Source of the DNA: Petaurus breviceps papuanus
Lineage: Eukaryota; Chordata; Mammalia; Diprotodontia; Petauridae
DNA length: 64,000 nt
Direction of reading: 5' to 3'
Assembly: GCA_028583685.1 (NCBI GenBank)
Contig: JAMXIF010000051.1
Coordinates: 52,278,120-52,342,119 of the forward strand
Of this stretch, positions 12,843-23,082 are shown piece by piece. Position numbers and translations under genes: made by a program. Below the pieces are notes generated by a model that did no database searches, was not told the origin of the DNA, and saw only the letters and a program-made list of their open reading frames with translations. How positions within the stretch are numbered: position 1 is the stretch's first letter; every line of letters starts with the position of its first letter.

Positions 12843-12885
12843 AAGGGATTCTCTTGCTAAAACAACCATCTCTTTTCCCTTCCAG

Positions 12886-13025
12886 GTTGTTCTCCGTCCT
12901 ACCCCTAACAGCCCCAAACAATCAGAATGGCATAAGATGACAGTTTCCAAAAACTGCCCTGATCAAGATCTGAAAATTAAACTCGCCGTCCGAATGGACA
13001 AACCTCAGAACATGAAGCATTCTGG
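12886..13025 (+). CDS. CADPS: CADPS exon: end of C2 domain, start of linker to PH
   Basis: This 140-nt exon encodes 46 residues plus two bases of a split glycine codon. It begins [18 protein letters not shown] and ends at KHS-G. The [10 protein letters not shown] strand is the last part of the C2 domain, which in CADPS contributes to calcium- and lipid-dependent membrane contact. The acceptor is TTTTCCCTTCCAG (phase 0) and the donor is GG|GTAAGC (phase 2). The open frame runs upstream into the intron as far as 12829, but the pyrimidine tract and AG fix the start at 12886. The tail of an L2 LINE ends only about 45 bp upstream, so the branch point must sit in the short strip between them. Confidence 0.97.
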
Positions 13026-13698
13026 GTAAGCGTGTCACTGGTGTTCCTCTGACTTGTCAGCAGCATTCTCTCTGAGCACACTCATTCATTTCTCAAGGTT
13101 ACAAGAATAGAGGAAGATTCATCTTCCAGGACTGGAAAAAAATACATCTAAGGTGGTTCAAAAGCTTATAATAACTTTTACCTCGGGGACTTGGCATTTC
13201 TTTGACTTTTGGTTTCATTTGATGATTTCTATTTTACGTTCAAACAAATCACAAGCTCTCACACTGTCTTTGAAACCAAGAACAGGCTTCAAAACACTGC
13301 CTCTGGCACAAACAGGCTGTTTGACCCCAGCCAAGTTATTGAACAACTCCCATAACTCTGGAAGACTGGGCTAAGCTACATTGAGAGAAAGATTTTCCTC
13401 ACCCAGCATTTCCCTAGACCAATGAAATTACAGTTCCAGTCCCACTTCCTGTCATCATCCTCTCTCTCTGTGTAATAATCTGTATAGAGAATGATCTGAT
13501 TTGCTGTAAGTCATTTCTAGAAGAATGCTCCGTGAGTCTGGCTTACAGAATTATAAAGGCAGATGCATGGATTCTGCTGACATCATCTATGTGGTACATA
13601 ACCTAAGCATTGTGGGTTTGTATTCTCAATGTGACACCATGTCTCAGTGATGAAAACCATAGTATCAAAATTCTGTGCTGTAGTACATGTAGAACCTT

Positions 13699-13946
13699 GG
13701 GCATCTAGATGATATAGTCATAGAATGTCAAACCTGAAGTCAGGAAAACTTGAGTTCAAATCTGCCCTCAGACACTTACCAGCTGTGTGATCCTGGGCAA
13801 GTCCCTTAAACCTGTTTGCCTCAGTTTTCTCATCTGTAGAATGAGCTGGAGAAGGACATAGAAAACCATTCTAGTATCTTTGCCAAGAAAACCCCAAATG
13901 GGGTCACAAAGAGTGCACAAGTCTAAAACAACTGAACAACAGCAAA
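13699..13946 (+). mobile_element. tRNA-derived SINE with RTE/BovB-type tail
   Basis: A full-length copy: a head, the sequence cagctgtgtgatcctgggca, the tail ctagtatctttgccaagaaa, then aatggggtcacaaagagtg and ctgaacaac. The tail resembles the RTE/BovB 3' end, which implies mobilisation by RTE machinery. Confidence 0.8.
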
Positions 13947-14084
13947 GTACCTGAGCAGGCCACTCAGGTCCTATGGACTCTATCTCTTAGAATAACCAAA
14001 ACAAAACAAAAAAAAAGTCTAAAAACTCATTGGTACTGTGCCTTCACTAATTTGTATTTGCTCAAAAAAATGGATCATAGGGTT

Positions 14085-14205
14085 ATAGATCTAGGGGTGG
14101 GAGTAATCCAGTTTTAAGCTCCTCATTTTTCAGTTCAGGAAACTGAGTCCCAGAATAGTTAAGTGACTTGTCCAAAGCCACACATTGATTGTAGATGTGG
14201 AGGAT
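14085..14205 (-). repeat. MIR-type SINE, antisense
   Basis: Reads caggaaactgagtcccagaa then gtgacttgtccaaagccaca. Confidence 0.65.
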
Positions 14206-14627
14206 AAAATAGTTTCAATTAGAGTCCCCCCCCCAAAAAAAAAACTTAGTAAAATCAAAATCTTGGGTAAAAATTCACACCAATGAGTTTTTTAGAAACT
14301 AAGTATAATAGAATAAAAACAATTAAATTCAGTTTGTCACAGTCAGGATTAGGTTAATCAAAATTAATCTATATGCCAATAATTCAGAATTTGTGACAAT
14401 TCAGATAGGAGTTATTAACAAAAGTCCATTTTTTTTAAATCATGATTGAATTATTCATTGAGTGAAAAAATGGAAGCTGTCTCTCAACATATTAAGTGGT
14501 CATCATCAACATTTATTGAGTGTTTTCTGTCTGTAAGGCTAAGTTTTCTTGGACTAGCACAAGGCCACTGTTGATAAAATGCTATCTGATGTAGGCTCTA
14601 GCATGTGTATTTGTGAATAAATGAAAG

Positions 14628-14775
14628 AATTGGGGAGGAATGGAAAGAGGTGAATTTGGAGCCTGAGTTCAAATCCCAACTCTGGCATTGACTTACCTCT
14701 CTGAGTCTTAGCCCCTTTTTCTATAAAATGAAAGTATCCTAAGGTTCCTTCCAACTATAGATCTAGGTTTCTGTG
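14628..14775 (+). repeat. MIR-type SINE
   Basis: Shows cctgagttcaaatcccaact and aaggttccttccaactatag. Confidence 0.65.
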
Positions 14776-15114
14776 AATTCATTAATTTTAACTCTTCATT
14801 CCTCATTAGGAAAAAAAAACTTTTTTGTGGGCAACATGAGCCACTAGAAGAGAAAACTGTCATCTGAAATCTCCTTTCAATGTAGTATTTTTTTTTCCAT
14901 TTCCCACATTTATTCAATTTGTTTCTTTGAAGATTAAGCTGAATCACTTGAATTCTGCCTCCTTGGTTCAACCAGCTTATAAAATTCTGAACATTTTCCT
15001 CCCTATACTTTCCCCACCTTAGTAATGTGAACAGAAATAAACTGCCTGTTTTGCCCAAGTAGATTGGCAATAGCAGATCCCAAAAACATTGCCTTAGAAT
15101 GACCTCCTCAGGAA

Positions 15115-15382
15115 TGATAATAATTATAATAATAGCTAGCATTTATATAACACTTTGAGGTTTGCAAAGCACTTTATAAATACCTCATTTCATGCTCACA
15201 ATAACCCTGGGTGGTAGGTATTTTTATTGTCTACATTTTAGAGATGAAGAAACTGAGGAAGACAGAGGTAAAGTGACTTGTCCAAGGTCATACAGCTAGC
15301 AAATGACTGAGGCTATTTTGCATTTGGGTCCTTCTGATTCTAGGACCCTGACTCTATCCACTGTGCCACCTAGCTGCCTCTG
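15115..15382 (-). repeat. THER1/MIR-type SINE, full length, antisense
   Basis: Runs from ataataatagctagcattta (tail) through gcaaagcactttataaata to cactgtgccacctagctgcc (head). One of the best preserved of its type in the window. Confidence 0.85.
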
Positions 15383-15484
15383 TTCTCAACTTAAGACCCA
15401 AAGAGTCTCTTTACAAACAAGCATTTTCTTGCTTTCTAACAGAACAAGACTGAACAAAATATGGGGATGGGGAAAGCAAACTGA

Positions 15485-15565
15485 ACTAAAAGTTAGAAGG
15501 TCTAAGTTATTGACCCAGCTCTGCCACCAATGTTCTGCATGACCTTAGGCAGACTGTTAGTTCTA
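15485..15565 (+). repeat. MIR-type SINE fragment
   Basis: Shows agttagaaggtctaagttat and gaccttaggcagactgttag. Confidence 0.5.
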
Positions 15566-15740
15566 CAAAGGAAGGTGGAGGAACACTGTGGTTTCCAGAT
15601 TTAAAATTCCATTATTCTTTATCTTTGAAAGATGTTGGCATACTCATCACCCAGGCAAGGTGAAAATAGTAAGGACATGATATATACTTATTGAATTATA
15701 TTGTTAGCTGTAGATTTTACTTATAAAAGATGTAGACAAA

Positions 15741-15982
15741 TATATGGCACAGTGGATTAGAGCACCAGACATGGAGTCAGGGAAACTCATCTTTCTGAGT
15801 TCAAATCTGGCCTCAGATACTAACTAGCTGTGTGACCCTGGGCAAGTCACTTAATCATGTTTGCCTCAGTTTCCTCAACTGTAAAATGAGGTGGAGGAGG
15901 AAATGGCAAACCACTTCAGTATCTTTCCCAAGAAAGCCCCATATGGGGTCATGAAGAGTCAGACACACCTAAAAGAAATGAT
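15741..15982 (+). mobile_element. tRNA-derived SINE with RTE/BovB-type tail
   Basis: Head ggcacagtggattagagcac, core tagctgtgtgaccctgggca, tail aaaccacttcagtatctttc and tatggggtcatgaagagtca. Confidence 0.85.
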
Positions 15983-16004
15983 CAATTACAAGAGAAGTAT
16001 GTAA

Positions 16005-16808
16005 ATAATCTGCTTGGTCAGTTTGCAGATAATAGAAAGCAGGGAGGAATAGCTAATATATAGACTGATAAAATCGAGATCTAAAACTTGATAGAGATCA
16101 ATGTAAAGGCCTTCAGCAGGGTTCAGAAAATCAACTACATCAATACAGGGTAAAGGAGACAAGAGAGTAGTTAGAGGTTTAAGTGGATTACAAGCTTAGT
16201 ATGAATCAGCAATGTGATATAGCAACCAAACAGGTTCATGGAGTATTAAGCTTCAGTGATGGCAGCCTGCTGCCTAGAGCAAGGAAAGTCCTGTTATACT
16301 CTGCCTTGTTCAAGCCACATGTAGAGGGAGTTTTGTGTCCAATACAGAGTGCCACATTTGAGAAAGAATGTTGGCAAGATGAAGGGTATACCAGCTTTAG
16401 ATAACCAGGATGGTAAAGGGTCCAGGCATATTTAGCATAGATCAAAGAAGATTTAGCAAGAGGGCTTGATAGCAATCATCAATTATTTGAAGGATTGTCA
16501 TAAGGAATGATTGGGCCAGTTCTGCTGAGCCCAGAGATCAGATCTAAGAACAAGGGTGGAAGTTACAGGAAGGCAGATTTCAGCTCAAAATCAGGAAAAA
16601 AAAATCTTAACATCTAGGGATATTAAAAAACAGAATGGGCTATCTCAACAGAATAAGTTCCAATGACTGGCAGAGATTTTAACAGTATGGTAAATGACCA
16701 CTGATATGCCATGCCCAAGGTCACACAAGATATATAATTTTGATAGAGATTGGAAATGTGACTTCTGGGGTCCTTTCTAACTTCAATTCTCAATAATTCT
16801 ATGCAATG
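16005..16808 (+). repeat. L3/CR1 LINE 3' region
   Basis: About 800 bp matching the CR1-clade 3' end: tggtcagtttgcagataata, taagtggattacaagcttag, agcaatgtgatatagcaacc, tttgaaggattgtcat, ggtggaagttacaggaaggc and the end ctggggtcctttctaacttc. It is ancient and interrupted throughout. Confidence 0.75.
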
Positions 16809-17049
16809 CGCTGTTGAATTCAAGAAACAAATATTGTGTTGGAGGCATGACTATAAAGCAGTGAGACTAATTTTTTAGCAAATGAATTGGAATTTATAAA
16901 TCAAAATGTATCTTGTTCCAGTCACCCCCAGATTCTCTACACATACTCCAATGTTATAACAATTGCTCAAGATATTTTTAGAATTCTCTGGGCTTTGCCT
17001 TCAGAGCTAACTAATGAGATGTACAAGAAACTCCCATTGCATTATTTAG

Positions 17050-17180
17050 AGTCATTCAGTGATGAAAGGGGCTATAGAAGGTAGTATTATCAAAAGTGCC
17101 ACTTTACAGAAGAAGAAAGTCAAGTACAGACAAAGCAACTTGCCCAAAGTCACACAGGAGTAAATAACAGAGCCAGAATT
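17050..17180 (-). repeat. MIR-type SINE, antisense
   Basis: Shows gcaacttgcccaaagtcaca followed by acagagccagaattt. Confidence 0.65.
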
Positions 17181-17181
17181 T

Positions 17182-17385
17182 TAATAATAACTAACTTTTT
17201 AAATTTTTTCCTCACAACAACCCTGAGAGTTAGGTGTCATTATTATCCCCATCTACTGGTGGGGAAAATGAGGCAGACAGTGGTTGAAGGGACCCTCCCA
17301 AAATCACATAGCTAATAAATGTCTGAGGCTGGATTTGAACTCATCTGCTTGACCCTAAATCCAATACTGTGTGGTATCATGGACA
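17182..17385 (-). repeat. THER1/MIR-type SINE, antisense
   Basis: Abuts the previous SINE: tcctcacaacaaccctgaga, gaaaatgaggcagacagtgg and ctggatttgaactcatctg. Confidence 0.7.
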
Positions 17386-18246
17386 AGTACTGAAATTGAC
17401 ATTAGAGGAACTTTTTTTTTATTTATTGGGACATCACATGAACTAGATTGACCTTGGTGAAATTATGTTACAAGTTATGTGCCCCACAGATCTTAAAATA
17501 TAGATCTCTTCCTCTCTATGTTCACAAGTGTGAATCCAAAAAGTTGCATATAAATCAAAATTGTGTCTATTGCTCTGTGTTTCAATGCTAGGTGAGAGGG
17601 AAGGGTATCAGAACAATCCTGTGGAGAACCCTTCTCCGAAGTGAAGAATCATCCCCTAGTTTATTTTGTGAAACTCAGTCTTCCTATGTGAGGGTTGTTC
17701 AAAGCTAGAAATGTCTCTGTTGTTGTCAGCTGTCGCTGCCTAGTTACAGATAGCACATGCACAGTGCCTGGGTTAGAAAGGGTTGGTGAAAAAGTTCTCC
17801 TGATGACAATGAGAATTTCCTCATGTAAATTAGCCACCATTCACAGAAGTGATGGGATGCTCCTAGCTAGAAATTCCTTTCAAGGACTAGAGCTCTCCTC
17901 TTTTTTCCCTAAGAACACATGATAGGGAAAAAAGACTGGATACTTTTTTAAATTAGATCTTTCCAGAAGTAAAATAAATACAATCGAAGGGGCTTAATGC
18001 CATTTTTTTTTCTCCTCTCTGCCACATTTTTCAAGCGGTTTTTTCACCCAAAGGTTTTAACACTGGCACCACTTGGTCCCTTTAAAGGGATGTGTTCATA
18101 AATGCTTTCTGAAACTCATGATGGATTTGTCATTAGGCTTTATATTCTTACAGGTACAATGCATGGTTTATCTTTGAGGCTCTGGGAAATAATTCTGTCA
18201 CCCCCAACCACTCACCTTAACTCGATTTTTGTTTTTCCCTTTCTAG

Positions 18247-18313
18247 GTACTTATGGGCCATTGGTAAGAATGTTTGGAAGAGATGGAAGAAAAGGTTTTT
18301 TGTATTGGTCCAG
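18247..18313 (+). CDS. CADPS: CADPS exon: first strands of PH domain
   Basis: A 67-nt exon. Its first G completes the glycine split from the previous exon, then 22 residues follow: [18 protein letters not shown] and VLVQ. This is the beta1-beta2 part of the PH domain. The cluster [10 protein letters not shown] is the basic patch expected to bind the headgroup of PI(4,5)P2, and the W-K-K-R-F-F pattern is typical of PH domains. The acceptor is TTTCTAG|G and the donor CAG|GTAACA, leaving phase 0. The small size and full conservation of the basic residues support a constitutive exon. Confidence 0.97.
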
Positions 18314-18344
18314 GTAACATTTTAATTCAGTGTCTGCTCTAATT

Positions 18345-18470
18345 TTTTAAAGGGGGTGGGTCAGTAAAATGAAGTAAGCAAGCCTTGAGTTCAAATCCCG
18401 AGTCTGACATTCATTATCTGTATGACCCTGGGCAGGTCCCTTAACCTCTATGGCATCAGGCCACCTCCCT
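18345..18470 (+). repeat. MIR-type SINE
   Basis: Shows gccttgagttcaaatcccga and tgaccctgggcaggtccctt. It starts about 30 bp after a CADPS donor. Confidence 0.65.
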
Positions 18471-18904
18471 AAGACTTTTGTAAGTGATAGATAGGTTGTG
18501 ATCTACTTTACATCAATGAAATCCAATTTTTCATGTGTCTAAATAACTGCCATAGTGGAAGGTATATTAAGATTCTGATCCTGTTCCCATTATAGCATCT
18601 CTTCCAGGCTCACTCATTCATCCTGCAAATACATTTCCAAGCTGAAACTCCCAGAAGGTCAGCTGATTGCTGCTTCTGTCAGAGTTATAAGGGCAGTCCT
18701 GCAGGGGATGAGTTTCTAGGGCTATTATTCACAAGCCCCTAGCAATGTGTTTTCCATTAACATCAGGCAGCTATATTCCAATTAGCCAATTTTTTTTTTA
18801 AAGAAAGGGATTTTTACTCTGATGATAGATAAGAGGTTGGTTCAAAACGTGCCCCACAAATAGACTCAGTATCCAGGGTAAGAATGGGCTGAAACTTAGA
18901 CTAC

Positions 18905-19008
18905 AATGGTAGTGAGATGTTTGTATGTCTCTGCTGTAAAATAAGGGTGTTAGACGAGATGGCATCTGAGGTCCCTTTCAACTCTGGCACTATGGTCCTG
19001 TGACTTGA
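18905..19008 (+). repeat. MIR-type SINE 3' fragment
   Basis: Shows ctgtaaaataagggtgttag and gaggtccctttcaactctgg. Confidence 0.6.
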
Positions 19009-19070
19009 GCAAGGGTTACTCAGTATGAGCAGGCAAGGATGAGTTGAGTTGATTGGCTGGCTGGTTGGCA

Positions 19071-19093
19071 GAATGAATGAATGAATGAATGAA
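19071..19093 (+). repeat. (GAAT)n microsatellite
   Basis: Five to six GAAT units. Confidence 0.8.
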
Positions 19094-19194
19094 TATTCAG
19101 TCAGCTACCTGGGATGCTAAGCAACTCTCTTGATATAACCCAGAAATTCTATTATACTAATATTATCCTGAGATTGTGAGATCTTGAACATAAA

Positions 19195-19545
19195 GCTAGA
19201 AGAACTCTCAGAGGTCATCTGATCTAACTTGCTCATTTTACAAAAGAGAAAACTGAGACTTTGAAAAGGGAAGTCATGGGGCGGCCAGGTGGCTCAGCGA
19301 GTAAGAGCACCGGCTCCAGTGTCGGGATGACCTGGATCAAATCCGGGCTCACATACTCAGCACCACACCCAGAAATAACTGGCCGTGTAACCTTGAGCAA
19401 GTTACTTAACCCCGATTGCTTATTAAAAAAAAAAAAAAGAAAGAAAAGGGAAGTCACTTGTCCAATGGCATACAAGTGGCAAAGCCAGGTTTCAAACCCA
19501 GCTCCCCTCCCATACTGTAAATCCAGTATTCCTCCCCCAGCACCA
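19195..19545 (-). repeat. MIR-type SINE, antisense, split by a younger SINE
   Basis: The left piece ends aagagaaaactgagactttg and the right piece resumes cttgtccaatggcatacaag with caggtttcaaacccagctcc. The break is the insertion at 19277-19442. Confidence 0.75.
19277..19442 (+). mobile_element. Young marsupial tRNA-derived SINE with poly(A) tail
   Basis: A box tggctcagcgag and B-box-like ggatcaaatccggg mark a tRNA-derived head; the body ends taaccccgattgctt before A14. Perfect 14-bp target-site duplications, gaaaagggaagtca, lie at 19263-19276 and 19443-19456. The tail type implies L1 mobilisation. Confidence 0.9.
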
Positions 19546-19619
19546 CTGGTAACCAATGACGTAGGAGCTCAGGGGAGAAAAGAGAAGTGTGCATTAGTGA
19601 GGTCAGGAGATATCTCCTA

Positions 19620-19822
19620 AGAGCCAGTGTGGAACAGGAGAAAGAGCAGACTTAGGGATCAAAGGACCTGGATTCCAATCCTGCCTCCTCCACTTACTGC
19701 CTGTGTAACCTCAGGCACAATAGCTCACCTCTCTGGGCCTCAGTTTCCTCATTGTAGAATGAGGATGTTTGAACTAGACGCCTTCAAAGGTGAGTTCCAG
19801 TTCTAAATCATTGGTCCATAGG
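19620..19822 (+). repeat. MIR-type SINE
   Basis: Nearly complete: gtgtggaacaggagaaagag, acctggattccaatcctgcc, gcctcagtttcctcattgta. Confidence 0.8.
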
Positions 19823-20289
19823 AGGAGGCCACGTAGCCCAAGCATCACTCTATGGGAACTATCCATCCTTGCCATCCTTAAAAGGCTAATTGCTACCCCA
19901 TGACATTCTTCTGACAATTTTTAAATGACTAAGAACCTAAGAAAGCCTCTAATCACCTATTATTTGAGAGAAATTGATCCACACAGGAAAAAGCAGGGGG
20001 GGAAATGTGCTAAAGTTAGCCCTGGGGTCACATAGACCCCATTTCTTCTTTCCTCATAATGAATGCTCTCAGCTCATTCTACTGAGCCCTCTTCCTCAGA
20101 ATGTCAGATCCACACTGTGCCTGAGGAACATAACTGGAATGAATGTGGGGGCAGCAATGATTTTTAGGGTGCAGGAAAGAAGTTGGCCTGGCCCCAGCAT
20201 AGAAACACTCATTGGATTACCTCATCTAAATTCAGAAGATAAGACATTGGCATTCCACATAATTGAAAAAGAAGGGGGAGATAGCTTGG

Positions 20290-20535
20290 GGAAGGAAGGA
20301 AGGAAGGAGGGAAGGAGGGAAGGAAGGAAGGAAGGAAGGAAGGAAGGAAGGAAGGAAGGAAGNNNNNNNNNNNNNNNNNNNNNNNNNNNNNNNNNNNNNN
20401 NNNNNNNNNNNNNNNNNNNNNNNNNNNNNNNNNNNNNNNNNNNNNNNNNNNNNNNNNNNNNNAGGAAGGAAGGAAGGAAGGAAGGAAGGAAGGAAGGAAG
20501 GAAGGAAAGGAGGAAGGGAGAGGGAAGAAGGAAAA
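20290..20535 (+). repeat. (AGGA)n array interrupted by an assembly gap
   Basis: Near-perfect AGGA units flank exactly 100 N at 20363-20462, the usual placeholder for a gap of unknown size, so the true array length is unknown. Open frames over this array are artefacts. Confidence 0.95.
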
Positions 20536-20539
20536 AGAA

Positions 20540-20625
20540 GAAGTGCTTACAGTGTACCAGGCATTGTGCTAAGTGCTGAGGACATAAAAACAAGCACACA
20601 AGACAGGAGATGAAATCCTAATGAT
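20540..20625 (-). repeat. L2 LINE 3' end fragment, antisense
   Basis: Shows agtgtaccaggcattgtgct then aagtgctgaggacataaaaa, directly after the AGGA array. Confidence 0.65.
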
Positions 20626-20811
20626 GTCAGACAGCATCATTGGGAAGTGGGGGAGAGGAATGACCTTACCAGTGCAATAAGTGAGAAGAATCAGGAATCG
20701 GAAGCCTGGAGAGAGAACAAGTGTGTCAGGTGGAGCAGGGCTGGGTTCCTTCCTAAAGTTGAGTCAGGAGAGCAGGGTCTCAGGGTGGTGGGTGTCAATG
20801 CAGCAAGGGAG

Positions 20812-20985
20812 GAGAAAGAGAGAGACAGAGACAAAGAGACAGTGACATGGAGAGACACAGAAAGAGAGAGTCAGAGACAGAGAAGATAGAGCATGAGACA
20901 AAGAAAGGGACAGAGACAGAGAGAGACTGACACAGAGAATGAAAGACAGAGACAAAGAGATAGAGACAGAGGGAGACAGAGACGT
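20812..20985 (+). repeat. (GAGACA)n-like degenerate array
   Basis: A purine-rich, imperfect GAGACA/GAGAGA array. It creates opposite-strand Ser/Leu frames that are not genes. Confidence 0.85.
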
Positions 20986-21039
20986 GGTCCAGATCTGATT
21001 AGCCCAGTTGTTACGGATACCCACTTCTTGTCTAGTCTT

Positions 21040-21680
21040 GTCCCTTCCCCCTGTGTGACTTTTCCTGCCTCCCTCCCTGGTCCTTTCCTGATTTCTGCTC
21101 TGGTGCTCACAACCCTATTTCAAGCTCTCATCACCTCTCACTTAGAGCCCTCATAGCCTCCTAAGTGATCTCTGCTTCTGTCCCCCCACCCAAATTCATC
21201 CTCCACACAGCTGCCAAAAGAATGAACTGAGCCTAGAGTCATGGTTGGGAAGCCAAAGCACGTTATTCCCTCACTAAAGACTCCTTAGTGATCCCCTGTT
21301 TTGGACTCTACACAGAAAGGCATACTCCTCCATTTGACATTTTAAGCCCTTCACACTCTGACCCCAACTTACCTTTCCAGACTTAATTTACAGACACTCC
21401 CCATCACATGCTCTCTGTCCCAGCCTCGCTGGCTATCCCCCTAAAAGAACCTATCATGCCCCTTTCTGTGTCCTGCAGGCTGTCACTTAGACCTATGAGG
21501 CAAATCTTCCTAGCTATGCCTCATAAAATCCCCAGCTCTCCCCAAAGCTTAGCTCAGGCATCACCTCCTACCAGAAAGTATTCCTGATCTCAGCTTTTGG
21601 CTTTGTGTTTCCGGAGCCTAGGACTCTATCTGGTACATAGCAGGCACTTAAGAAATGCTGGGTAAATTGAATCAGATCAA
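21040..21680 (+). repeat. L2 LINE 3' region
   Basis: Shows acacagctgccaaaagaatg, tttaagcccttcacactctg, aaagcttagctcaggcatca and the terminus gtacatagcaggcacttaag. Confidence 0.8.
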
Positions 21681-21789
21681 TACTAAAGAAAGAGATCTGT
21701 AACAGCACGAGGCTAATTGACCTCTCCCGTTAGTATGTGCACAGTTTATTTTGTTGTTGCTGCTATTTGTTTTTAATTGAATGTCTCCT

Positions 21790-22070
21790 TTCCTGTAAAG
21801 ACCTCAGGTGGCAGATCAGGAAAATCCGTCTAGTCCTCAGGTTCCTAGTTCCTCAGGATCCCAAGAGATCCATGGATAAATTTCAGGAGAATATGTGAAC
21901 TTGGATGGAAAAAAATTACATCTTTATTTTCGTTAACCTTTGGTTTCCATTTTAATCCTATGAATATTATTTTACACATTTAAAAACATTATTCTAAGAA
22001 GGGGCCCAAAGAGTTCATCAGAAAGCCAAAGAGTTCTATGGCATAGAAGAAAAAAGATGAAAACCCTCTA
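21790..22070 (+). repeat. DNA-transposon remnant, possibly hAT-like
   Basis: Shows gatccatggataaatttcag, gtgaacttggatggaaaaaa and acattattctaagaaggggc. The same family appears inverted at 26825-27040, where an end like caggaattcttaa suggests hAT-type termini. Confidence 0.45.
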
Positions 22071-22116
22071 ATCAAGCTGGAATCCCTTCTTCTACAAGTG
22101 AGGAAATTAGGGCCCA

Positions 22117-22770
22117 GGGACACCAGGTGGCACAATGGATAGAGAACTGGACCTGGAGTCAGGAAGACCTGAGTTCAAATCTGGCCTCAGACACTTACTG
22201 ACTTTGTGACCCTGGACAAGTCACTTACACTCTGTCTGACTTATCAATCAATTAATAAGCGTTTATTAGATATTTACTATGTGTCAAGGACTGTGCTAAA
22301 TTCTGAGAACACAAAAAGAGGCAAAAGACAGTCTCTGCCCTCAAGGAGCTCACAATTTAATGGGGGAAGCAACACACAACCAATTATATACAGACAAGTT
22401 ACATATAGGATTAATAGGAAATAATTAAAGGAGAGAAGGTGCAGGAATAAAGAGGGCTTAGGGAAGACTTCCCGAAGAAAGTGGCACTTATTGGTGGAAC
22501 TGACAGATTATGGCAACAGTGCAGATATGGCGGAGTGTCCAGCATGACCACTAGATGGGAGCCGGAAGGACTGAGAGGATGGTGTTGACCTCTGCAGTGA
22601 TAGGGAAGGTGGGAGGGGACCAGAATTGAGGGGGAAAGACAATGAGTTTCATCTGTAAAATGGGTCTAATAACAGTACCTACCTACCAGGGCTGTTGTAA
22701 GGATAAAATAAGATAATATTTTAAAAGTGCTTTGCAAACCTTAAAATGATATTTTTGTTGCCATTATTGT
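22117..22770 (+). repeat. THER1/MIR-type SINE split by an L2 insertion
   Basis: The head and core run 22117-22242 (caccaggtggcacaatggat to caagtcacttacactctg) and resume at 22649 (tcatctgtaaaatgggtct to aagtgctttgcaaacct). The interruption is antisense L2 at 22243-22648. Confidence 0.8.
22243..22648 (-). repeat. L2 LINE 3' region, antisense, inside a SINE
   Basis: Shows ttaataagcgtttattaga, aggactgtgctaaattctga, gccctcaaggagctcacaat and gacttcccgaagaaagtgg. Confidence 0.75.
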
Positions 22771-22879
22771 TTTCTATATCTAAGGTCACATAGCTAGTTA
22801 GGAGCAGATTAGAAGTCCAATTTCCTGACTCATAGCTGTGTGTTTTGTTTTCAATGACTCTTTATTGGATCACACTTTA

Positions 22880-23082
22880 AGAGGTAGGAAGGACAAAGGA
22901 GGTTAACAAAGCTAAACCCCCACCTTCCACTCCCCACCCCTACTTCATTTTCCAGTTAAGGAAACAGAATTGCAGGACCCTGCCCAAAGTCATTCAGGGA
23001 GCAAACGTTGGAATCAGGATTTGAACTCAGATACTCTGGCTCCAAATCCAGCATTTTCCCCCAACTTGTCCACGATTCCTTC
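22880..23082 (-). repeat. MIR-type SINE, antisense
   Basis: Shows ttccagttaaggaaacagaa, tgcccaaagtcattcaggga and aggatttgaactcagatact. Confidence 0.65.

Larger units (their letters stand above)
1..12885. other. Upstream CADPS intron, 3' part
   Basis: No exon is recognised. The contents are old SINE and LINE pieces listed separately. Stretches with nothing I can name include about 710-1130, 2010-2430, 3630-4890, 7210-8840 and 10490-10900. Small open frames at 8347-8822 on the minus strand do not resemble any protein I know. Confidence 0.8.
13026..18246. other. CADPS intron between C2-end and first PH exons
   Basis: A 5221-bp phase-2 intron with GTAAGC and TAG ends. It holds two RTE-tailed SINEs, several MIR-type fragments and one long L3/CR1 3' end. 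Nothing is recognised in 13030-13690, 14240-14620 and 17400-18246. Confidence 0.85.

Noticed and set aside
14708-15142. 144-codon minus-strand frame
   Set aside because: Begins in the ATT repeat tail of a SINE and continues through unassigned intron sequence; no protein similarity seen.
17690-17930. Possible mariner-like end (gagggttgttcaaagc)
   Set aside because: No matching inverted end or TA duplication was found.
19974-20613. Long open frames across the AGGA array and gap
   Set aside because: Stop-free tetramer repeats and N bases keep the frame open; nothing coding lies on either side.
22548-22561. CTCF-like CCACTAGATGGGAG
   Set aside because: It lies in an L2 copy and the key C of GGC is a G.
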